Below are positions 15,101 to 27,000 of a stretch of DNA of 64,000 bases, piece by piece (positions within the stretch are counted from its first letter, which is position 1; each line of letters opens with the position of its first letter). Below the pieces are notes generated by a model, which did no database searches, was not told where the DNA came from, and saw only the letters and a list, made by a program, of their open reading frames with translations. This DNA comes from Beta vulgaris subsp. vulgaris (lineage: Eukaryota; Streptophyta; Magnoliopsida; Caryophyllales; Amaranthaceae): positions 41,091,182-41,155,181 of the forward strand of contig NC_079205.1 of the NCBI RefSeq assembly GCF_026745355.1, read 5' to 3'. The translations under genes were made by a program, and so were the position numbers.

Positions 15101-18100
15101 TCATTAAGTTTTTCTTCTTACATCAGTAATAACAAGGTCAAAGTCTCAACTGCAAAATGGTGCTGCAACATAACTAGCCTAATTTCCAGCAACCAGCCTT
15201 AATCTACAAGGTAAAAACTGAGTACGCATGCTTACCTATCAAATATTAGAGCCCTTAAAGCCTTTGAGGAAGTATCAAGAGGTGGAGGAATCCTTTCAAC
15301 TATAGCATCAAGAATTTCAATTATGCCAATGCCCTCCTAAAGCGAGACATCCAACCAATATTATGATTAGTAAACACAAACTGATTATATATGATCACTT
15401 CAGAATGAAGAAATCTTGCGTTAAATTTATCAACAATAATATATGTATAGTTCACTGACCTTTGCAGAGCATAGAATTGCATTGCTACAATCCATTCCAA
15501 TTACCTACAAAGAAAGTTGCAACTTAGATAGAAATATAAGATTTGAAGCCAGCCAGAATAGATCTTTGCACGATAGCACATAAAAATGTAACAAGATTTG
15601 GGAATTAGAACGCACTGGGTAAATAATAACTTGCTAAAGCTCAGAGGTCCCCATAAAGGAGATCTAATTATCAACAAACTGGAACTTAGCTACATTGGAC
15701 CAATTAGTATATATGCTGAACGCTAACGTCCACTCCAAGTGTCTCCAACAGTGGCGGATGTATGCTCTACCACGCTGGTGCACGTGCACCAGCACTTTCC
15801 AAAGAAAACATGAAGCTCGTTTAAATAAAAAAAAAAAGGAAGTAAAACTAATCCAACTCACTCAGTCACTCACGCACGACACTCCCTCACACCCAGCCTA
15901 GCCCACTTCACTCACACCCAGCCCACTTCACTCAAGACACTACACACAACACAGCCCACTCTTTTCCCTCTCTCTTTCTTCTCTCTTTTGTTCAACCTTC
16001 AAACTTCACAGCCACAAAGCCACTATCCCCTCCCCTCCACGCTGACCACAACCACACCGCCACTTTCCACGGCCATCATCCACTGCCCCACCACCGTCCA
16101 CCACAGTCTATAAGTAAGATTCTTAGTTCTTACTGTTTCAATTTATAAATCAGGTTTTCATTTTTTTTTGGAGAATTGTTAATCAAAAATTAAGGCTCCG
16201 TTTTGTAGGGCATAAAACGTTTTCCTGAACAACTATTTTCCTCTGTTTTCAATTTTACATTGTTTGGTTGGCAAAAGAGTGTAAATCATTTTCCCTTGGA
16301 GTAAAATACTCTCTTAATGATGGAAAACCATTTTCCCTTTAAAAAAATGAAGAGAAAATTGTTTTCCTATCTCTTTTATACACTTCTCTCACTACATCCT
16401 TACTTTCCTTTCATTTTCTTTTCATTTCATCATTTTTCTTACATAGAACCAAACAACGAAAAACTAATTTTGAAATTATGTTTTCCATTGTAAATTATTT
16501 TCCATGAAAATTATTTTTACACTAAAAATATTTTACGTTCTGCCAAACGGAGCCTAAATTGCAATTTCACTTGTTATACTTAAGAAATTATTACGGAGTA
16601 CTTTTGATATAAAAAAATAATTATAATATGTGATCGGTAATTAGAGGTGAACCACCATCTGAAAAATCCTAGATCCGCCACTGGTCTCCAAGACATTATG
16701 TACAAAGGACAACAGATGTGATATAAGTTTTTTAAATACTTCAGTGACATGACCACTAGCACAAGACTCCAATCATTATAACCCTCGAGAGAATCAGAAG
16801 TATACAGGTCCCCCAGAGGCTGTCTCTAGGGCTCTCAATCAAAATATAACATATTGGCTGACAATTTATAAATCACAAGAACTCAGAATACTTGTAAATG
16901 ACAGTTTAGGAGACATACAAATACTCCAATATCCACAATAAAGGACTTCAAAAACAAATCAAAAACATAAATAAGTAATTTTGAGCACAGCAAGTATGAC
17001 AAATTGTTTGAACTTCATAACACCAACTCTCCAGCAAGAAAACAATATTCGTTTAAACACATACTCTAACCTAGTACATCTAGGGGAAAAGGAGATTTTA
17101 AGTGTATCAAAATGGGAGCCAAGGGGACAAGGGGGTGTATAAAAAAGGAACTTTAGTCTACACATCTTGGTTTACCAAAGATCTGAGTCATACACTCATA
17201 CTGTCATTGGAATTTTTGGGATGTGTATTCCTCCCTCATTGAATAACAATTTTTCTGTTTTATAACCAAGCCTTGTCTTTAGTGAAGTAACTCCCCACAA
17301 TTGACAGTAATTTGGGCCTAATCTACCTTTTTTAGTTAGTTTCCTATCTCTCTCTTTGCCATTTTGTTCATTCCAGTTTGGCAATGTTGGGAAAAACATG
17401 AAATGCAATTTAACAAACCAATCATATTACCAAACAAAAGAAGAGGAGGGCAGTACCAGGACAACTCATACTCAAGGATGACTGGATGATCATGGGAACT
17501 TTATTCACATCAACAGGGGTACAATCAGCCTCAAGACTTCTATGAACATACGGTTTCATAAATTACACAATAAATTGATTTAACATACATCTACCATCCC
17601 ATTTCTAAGAATTTACCCATCAGCTTTAGCCTTACCATGAAATCCTAGAAATTATTCCCCACTCCTCAATTCACAACTAAATACATCTTGTCTCGCAAGA
17701 GTTTGAGTATATAGTCTAGTATATACATATATATAGAAAGTATTATACTCAACATCAAGTAGGAGATTCTTATTTGTGAGCAAAGTATTGTGTTCCCTCT
17801 GTTTATGGTTTACGCATATTATGCACAGCTACCATAGATACGCAGACCAATGCAATGCACAAGAAACCAAAAACTGGGTCCCTTTTCGTGGGGTAAAGGA
17901 AAGTAAAAGAGGATTAGCAAGCTTATGTTGGCCCTTTTGGTAAAGTTAAAGAGGGTAAAAAAAGAGGTAATAAATTTGTTGTTGAACTATGCCTTGAATT
18001 ATTATTTGACGCTAGGATTAACCTAGCACGGGGGTCTCGCTATATGTTATTTAATATATCGGGTCTGTTTTAGTTTCGGGTTTAGGGCCATCTGTTTAGG

Positions 18101-21100
18101 TTAATTAGTAAGGCATTATATAAACCCTATTATTAACCTCTGCCTCCGTATTATTCTGTAATCTGTACTCTCTCCTAAACCTAATAAAACAGTTTCTCCT
18201 GTGTTTGTGGACATAGCTAACCCATTATTACTGAACCACGTTAATTTTTGTGTCGATTGTTCATTGTTATTTGTTTCATTAATTGCATTCGACACAACAT
18301 TTGTCAAACAAGAACAAAGCAAAAGTGAATAGAACATAGTATAAGGGAATCAAAAGCATAACCAAGCTGCTTTTGTACTACTTATTTTTGGAAGGAAGCT
18401 ACATCTTAATTCCTACTTGCACATTATGGCCCACCCCACTTGTACTTTTCATTCCCCATCCACCTTCTATCAATAAAGAAAAACCACTATCCTATCACAT
18501 CTACTTTTCATTGAAGTAATTATTCATTAACCAAGAACAATTTATCTCCTACAATTTTGTGCCTTAATAAGTGTTCAAACTAATTTGGGACGTGAAATTT
18601 CCTAAATAGCAACTCAGCATACTTTGCAAAAGTTGATACTTAGCAACATAACGTTGTTCTTTATTTTATTAGCCTGTGCATCACACACTCACAAAGGTTT
18701 GAAGCTAGCAATTGAACGGTCATGAGAACATCATTGATATTACCAGAAAGGTTTAGGAAATTTACAAATTTACATAGAAAACTCCACTTTCACATTGCCA
18801 ACTTCCAAAGCTGAGGTGGTCAAGTCACACAAAGTAATGAAGCTACTCGTAATTTAAGGATTCATCTAAAATGAGTTACATTATGACCACATGGAATATC
18901 AGTAATATATTCTGGGCTTCTAAGGGGAAAAGCATACCAGGAATGAGAAGCATGATAGGTAAACATGGACCATATAATTCAGAAAGAAAACACTAAATTG
19001 GAGCAGGTTGATCGTATAAGTATCACAAAACAGAATCAGAGTTGCTTGCAACTATAGGAAACAGGAAGTAACTGCATACTTATAAAAGCTGGCTGGTTTC
19101 TGATTTTAAAAGACTTTTTCTAGAATACAGCATACAACATGTGAATTTGAGCTGGTAATGCTATAAAAGCACAAATTTATGAGATGTTATCGATTAGCCA
19201 AACAGTGAAGGAGAAGTGAGAGAACATTTGAAGCTACATGAGCAACAAATCCCTCAATCACAGCTCTTTTCTGATGCCATGTGAATATCATTCAGTTATT
19301 TAGATAAGTACTAAGCTAACTGAAATAGGTGCACTTAATTTCTCTGAACTAACCTCCTCAATCTCCTTGGCAACACGATCAGGATCTGCACCAGGCAAAT
19401 CTATTTTGTTGAGAACCTGCAACAGGTAAACAATGTCCACTATAACAAACAAATGTCCAATTGATTGGAGTAACTCCTAAGAAACCACCATGAATTCTGA
19501 AAGGAAACCAATGTGCTAGTGCCTAACAGTAACTTTAACAAGTAATGCAATAACTATAATTTCAATTAACAACATAATGTAATCCCACCAAATTAGAGAA
19601 AGAGTCATGAAGCATAATATGGAATAACAAACCGACATAACTTGGAAAACTATATACTTGATATAAAGGGCAAAAATGTTACAAGGAAGAAATACTCACA
19701 GGGATTATTTCTAAGTTGTTTTCCAATGCCAGATAAACATTGGCCAAAGTTTGAGCTTCAACTCCCTACAAAAGTAGGGCAAAGTAATATGAATTATAGG
19801 TGAAGAGAAGTGACTAATTAGGTAATAGGAAATACATGAAGGAAACCACGTTTAAGAAATGGTGATACGAAGAAACTCAAAGTGAAAAAGATTGAAGCAA
19901 AAAATCAAAAACGACAAGATGATCAAATTGCTGGTGTGAATTATCATGCAAATCCTTGGAAGTCTATCTCCCAAGTTTCAGCTTTCTTTGTTCCTCCGGT
20001 GAGTTACAGGATTATTAGGGGTCTCCAGTTCACTTCTGGAAAAGGGGAGGTTCTCTTTGTGTATTACTGATCAACCTTACCTTGCCTTTTCTATGACAGA
20101 GTGTTGCAACTTGCATGATAAACCAAAATCTGCTTTTTATTCATAACTTCAGATTCCACGTCCCAGGATCTTTCAGTTCTATGGAAATCCTCATGATACA
20201 GAGCTACAAGAATTTATGTGTCCCCCTCCAGAGAGAAAGAGAAGAGTATCTATGCTCTTTTAAAGACGATAGAGTGGTTAAGACTTTAGTCATTCTAGCC
20301 TCTAGATTTAACTTGGGTATATTTCTGCTATATATTCTAAAGATGATAAAATTGTTAGGAATTTAATTTTACATTTATATATGGCCAAAAGTTAACAAAA
20401 AGAATAAAAACAAAAATATAAAATTCCATGTTGCCTAATGTAGAAGCCCCATTGTGTATTTGAACAAAAGTCGGTATCAATTTTGGGTTCAATCTTTGAC
20501 TATCTTCTCCCAGACAAATTCAATCTTAGCCAACAAATGACTATCTTCTCCCAGACAATATTCCTTAGAGGGGCATTTATAATATAGAGTAAAATTAAAA
20601 TTCAACCCTGTACTTGCTCAATTAGCTCTCTCAACCCTATAATTAGTACACCAATAGTTACTGAACATGATCAAATAAGTGAGGCGAAGGTTGATTCAAA
20701 ATAATATCATGACTGAGCCAGAGTATGTACCGAAGCCAGAGAAGAGAATATTCACCTGAGAAGCATCTACAACAAGTAGAGCACCCTCACATGCAGCAAG
20801 AGATCGGGAAACCTACCTCGAAAAAAAAGTAAGCTGATAATTGTTATACATTGTTCTCAATTGGCAAGTATGTAAAGGATATGAAACTCAAAGTGAAACT
20901 ACTCAACAGCAACATTCAAACTCAAAAAATAGTGAATTTCATTATCCCTAGACTCATGCATGTGACCTTTAAACAAAAACAAAAACAAAAAAAAAAAAAA
21001 AAAAAAAAACATTTAGTGATTAGTAGGCGAAAAGGGAACATTTTAGCTGGATAGATGGTAGTTAATTTTAGTTATTCCTTGATTATGTAAGAGTGGGTAC

Positions 21101-22550
21101 CAGAACACAAAAGACTCGGTCCTAAATGGAAGCGACCACATATTTCTGCAGCTCAGCACACAGGGTATTATTGGCTTCAGAAACAGCCTCTTCTTGCCTT
21201 TGAGCTTGTCAGAGGTAGGTTTGCAACTTTGCCTACACCTAGACATACTAAAATCCACCGACCAGCCATACTGAATAACTTTAGTTGATGCTGTTATGCA
21301 TGAATATGCAGCAGCTCAAATTTGACGAAAGAACCAAAAGGAGAACTAAATTTTTAATTCATGATTTTATTGCAGAATAAAGCACAAGTTGAAATCTGCT
21401 CAGAGGCCAGTCCAATCGCTCCCTTTATATTTTAGAAGCTTTCTCCTGAAGAAAAAGACAGTCTACAAAGACATCCCTCCAAGCCACTCCTAACAAACTA
21501 CCAACAGATACAATCACTAATACATTCAGATATCAATTTTACATATCAATTACATACTACTTCATGCGTTTACGCTCACTAACTTGATAGCAGGGAAAAA
21601 AAAGGTCTTTTAACTGGAAAGACAAAAAGCATTACAAGAGAAGTTTATATTTCTTAAGTAGACACTTACATGTCACGTCATTCCTGCTATTTTTTGGCCT
21701 TGAATAATTCAACCAACACAGCTAACATATCCCAAATAGGTAAAAAAAAACAGAAACTATCACTTACAATCATTCCAAAAGTTAGTCCATATTTCCCCTA
21801 GGTGGTTCAAACTCGTTAACTTCTATCTCTTACAAATTTGTATTGAGTTACATTATGTAAACATCGCAACTATCTTAGTCTTAGAAAGAAATGTGTAAGA
21901 TTACTAGTCCATAAATTCTATTATAAGTCAGGGACAGAGAATAATGGTAACAGTTGATAAACTTTGATTAGATGGTGTATCAAACTTCTTTCTATTGTGC
22001 ATATCTATCTACTAAATTTTCGTCTTATTGACTAAGATGCAGGCAATAATTTTCTTTTTGATAAGAAAACAAAACAAATGCCATTCAATAGCAAAAGAAA
22101 GGATATACAGTAGGGGGGAAAAAGCCCACATTGATCAAGGCAAAAGAAATAAGATTTTCAATGTCGGGATACATCAAAAAGGGACACATAATGGAATGCC
22201 CCCACAAACATACCCAAAGGGAAGCTAAGTTTACACAAGTCGCTAACATGAAGTAACCAAAGCAGACACCCCACCACAGAAAATCCTACCATTCCTCTCT
22301 AACCAAAGCACTCACAATATGGCAAACGAAGCAACCTGAAAATCTTATTCCCCTTTCGCCTTCCGAACATTATATATTGTATATATAGATGACCCTATAG
22401 AGTAAAAGGGGCAATCCAATTTATCCCAACAGAACCAAATATCCTTTCTGAAAGAAACATCATTATGTGACACAAGCAAACAGTCCCTTGACTCCTCAAA
22501 GCAAGTTATGAAGTACCCACATGAGGAGATAGAGCTTTGAACGGTCTGTG

Positions 22551-22602
<52 letters not shown>

Positions 22603-23997
22603 AATGGGATCTTGTGAAAACCACCTCTTAATCTAAAAACTGAAAACAGACAATCCTAACCATTGGATTACATCTAACGGACGCGATCTATTCTTATAGG
22701 TAAACAGTTGAAACGTCGCTCCTCCCCTTCTCTCCTCTCTCTCTCTCCTCCTTCTCTTTTCTCTATAGCATTTCACTGACTTCACCTCTACACCTCCCTC
22801 CGAAATTCTCTCTCCTCCCCTATCCTCAAAACGTGGCGTTCCTCACCGCCCTCGCGCGCGCAAGTCGACGGCGCGTATCAATCACTTCGAAAGAGTTCTC
22901 CGGTGAAAGGAACAGTGAGTTCCGACGAGTTTGCTGTAGTTTTGTTCGCGGATGTTGTTGTTTCGAATGCGTCGAGAATTGTGGCGAGTAGGGTTTGTGT
23001 TGGAGTTGCGGGGATTGGTGGAGTTGGAATGGCAGCTCGCCGCCGTTAACGTCGCCGTTCATGGCCTCGACGGAATTCTCGTTTCCTCAAATGAAGAAAT
23101 ATCTCTGTTTTGATTATTGATTGATGAGGTTGAATAATTTTAAATTTATCTGTTTTCTGGTTTGAGAGTTATGTGATTTGATGAGTAATTGTTAATTTTA
23201 TGATAATTTTGAGCTCATTTTGTTCATCATTTTCAGATCTTCAACTGAATTTTTGAATCTAGTAATTTTCGATTGAAATTGCGAAGAGATCTTCATTTTT
23301 TCGTTCAATTATGCAAAGAATCTCCAGATTGTGTACATTTATGCAGAAGTAATACCGACTGTAACGATATGAAACCCTAATTTGTCAACTGCAAAAACAA
23401 TAAGCCTGAATTACAACTAAGTTATATTATAGTTACCTCATTGCAACTTCTTTAATCGATAATGAAAGACAACCACGGCCCAGCAATAGTTCGAAGACCG
23501 CAAGATCGACAGCTGAAAGCGAAGACAATTACAGCGAAGAAAAAATCGTAGTTCGGAAACAGCGAAATCGAAGAATGCAAACTGAGAGTGATGAAAATGG
23601 GAAGTTGTAGGTGATTTAGTTGCCAAAGTATTGTTATTAGTTGCTGTTTTAAAGCTATTTGTTACCCCCTCTCACTAACATATATTTGGCGAAATTCATA
23701 CAAAGTATTGTTATTAGTTGCCAAAGTATTGTGATTAGTTGCTGTTTTAAAGCTATTTGTTACCCCCCTCTCACTAACATATATTTCAAGGTAAAAAGTT
23801 ACCTTAAAAGTGGTAATAGTTACTCTTATAATAAATAAAGTTACCCTTGAAATACATATAACTATCCTTAATATAATAAAGTTACCCCAAAACTGACAAA
23901 AGTTACCCTAAAAGTGTTAAAAGTTACCCTAAAGTGGTTAAAAGTTACTTTGTTTTCAGTTTTCAGCCTAAGAGTGGTTTTCAGCGGATCCTTCCCC

Positions 23998-24029
<32 letters not shown>

Positions 24030-27000
24030 TATAATATATATATATATATATATATATTCTATAGGGCAAGATCACATGAGAATGCTCCTTGCATGAGAAA
24101 TGAGAATGAATCTCAACCACACGATTGGATTAGCGTTACAACACTTGTTCATTAGAGTTATACCCACCTAAAAAATTTAGAGCCCAAAAAAAAATTCAAA
24201 TTTTGAATTTTTTTTTTTTATAATTTTTTTTTTTTTTTGGAGTTACATCACTTTTTCATAAGAGTTACATCACTTATTCATAAGAGTTATAGCGCGTAAA
24301 TATCATTCTCATTTCTCATGTAAGTAGGCATTCTCATATGAACTCACTTCTATATATAAAGTTTCCCCAAATTAGCAATCCACAATAAAGCTCTCACCCA
24401 CTTCACATTATCATTAGTCAATTATCCATACAAACAAATAAGGATTTGGTGTCAGCTCACAAACAACATCCTTATACTCATAGACATAGTCCTTGATGTT
24501 TCCTAACATTAGGAAAATGCTGAAACCATTACCACCAAAAAAATGGATTTTGTTACTTGAGCGGGAGGGGAAGGTAACAAATTGTGGAAGTCCATTATCG
24601 CCAAGTAATGATAATGGATTGAGGAGAGGTTTAACCAAACAAGAAGAAAGGGTTAATTTCGTTTCTTAGAGCACAAAAATGTTGAACCAATCATTACCAC
24701 AATAACATAAAACAATACAAAGAGAAAGACTATCAAACCCTGAAAATTCAATACAACATTTAAATATTTAAACATTTAAACATTTTGCACCAAAATATAT
24801 ATCACCAAAACAGCACTGTCAAAGAGAATTCCCAAAGTCCAATATTACAAGCCAAAGCAGGAAATCACCAAAACGCACAAAAAGGACGAATAAATTATGG
24901 CACATGGTAACATCATAAAATGAGGAACTCGGTAACAATAGAACAAGCTGCTAGCCCATGACACTAATCCTGAAGGTCAACATTAATTGAGTTAGATAGC
25001 AGCTTCGTCATTCAGCTGCTGATTGCAGCAAGGACATTTTACACGTGCATGATTAAACTTGATCTAAAATTCCAAAGCCTTCAAGTAAGAGTTCAATATA
25101 TGTTACAATTTAGCAACTTTAAGACGAAACATCGAAGGTTCATGCACAATATATCAAGGGTTGTCAATTCTCATGGACCAAACAAGCTGCACTCGCAGTG
25201 TACAAGGCAATATAGACAGCATGATCAAAGTGTTAATAAACATATTCAACTAGTGTATTAAATGCCAGAAAAGCAACCATTTCATACCTCATAAGAGAAG
25301 TCCACATGTCCTGGAGTATCAATAAGGTTTAGACAATGTGGTACATTGCCATGAACATAACGCATACGTGCTGCCTGGGAAACATAGTAAACATATGAAG
25401 TCATATTGTGTTACAAGGACAATGTGGACTAATTTATAGTAAATCTAGTAACATTTATGCTTAACAGATCATTGCTTTCTTAGAATTGCTATATTGACTT
25501 TAAGCTTGCCGAAGAAAATCCGAGTCACCAAAAGTCATGCAAAAAAATTAATCTAAAAGCCCAATCATCAAAGAGAATATTGTAACATTGCAGTCTGAAA
25601 TCTCCGCATAGCATCACCCACCACCAGAATAACTACACATACAAGAAATATGAGAAACAACCACCTGCAGTTTTATAGTGATTCCCCTTTCTCTCTCCAA
25701 GTCCATGTTGTCAAGGAATTGTTCCTTCATTTCACGCTTTTGAACCGTACCTGTAATTTCAAGCAATTTGTCGGCCAAAGTTGATTTGCCATGATCAATA
25801 TGTGCAATAATGCAAAAGTTCCTGATGTTTGAAACCGGGACCTGCAACGCAAGAGTAACCGATGCACATATCATAAATTATGGGAATAATTTGAAAAGGA
25901 CAGCTAAAACCTTTAATGAGAAAATGGAAAATCACCATCTAACTACAAATAAGCAAGTTTACAATAATTCCCCTGTTGAGAAATGGAAAAAGAATCAAGA
26001 AACAGAAATCTCACAAATAATGAGATCATGATTATGCAACTAAGGTCGATTTCTAGTGAAGTCATTCATTGTTCTTTGATCTTTGACTGTTGGACTTTGA
26101 TGAACTTATACACTGTTCTCTAAATTTGGAATATGATGAACTAAATTAAAATGGCTCAGTAAACGCTTTACACTCTTAATCATCATAAAATTGCAGACAA
26201 TTTTTACACAATTCCTCCGTTTTTCAATAAGTGCAACGATTCTCTTTTAGTAGTCAAACTTTACAAACTTCAACCACATTTTTAAACTATTATATAAGGA
26301 AAAAAATGTTATCATGTCGAAACTTGTTTGATTGGTTCCAATGTGTATTTTTATATAATCAACTTACTAAAGATATCAACTTTACAAACTTTAACAACAT
26401 CTTTATACTACTATTATATAAGCAATGAAATAAAGATATAAGAGCACAACCAATGGTTGCCCTATAATTTGTGGTCATTAATTATTTTATTACTTTCTCA
26501 CTCTTTCACCTACCCCACCTTTTTTTCTCTCTCCTCCATTCCCTTCTTTGCTCCTTTTTTTCTTGGTCCATCAGAAAGAGCTGGGCATCAATTTCTTGGC
26601 CAAATTTTTTCTCTCTCCTAATAAACTAATATTACTTTTATATTCTCTCTCCTCATAACCCACAAGGAGGGCAACGATTGGGAGCACTCTAAGCGGTCAA
26701 AGATACGCATTAGAGACAGAGGCGGACCTACTAAGGGTCCTGGGGCTCCCCCAAAAAAATCAATTTCCTTTTTTATTTTTAACGTCAGACAGCATTTTAC
26801 ATACAATAAAACTGATACCCGCGCAATAGATTAAATCAAAGCAACTTGCTCCAGTGGTAGAGACTATCACAAGTTATTACATGCTTGTACTTATGACGCG
26901 GGTTCGATCCTTCAAACAGTAAATACCAATTCCTGTTTTTTCATTTTCTTTTGCTTGATGATTTTTTTTTATTTTTCTTTTTAGTTCCTGCTCTTTCTCT

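Noticed and set aside
26840..26920. Possible tRNA gene
   Set aside because: A- and B-box-like words are present but spacing is too long and I could not form an acceptor stem or cloverleaf.
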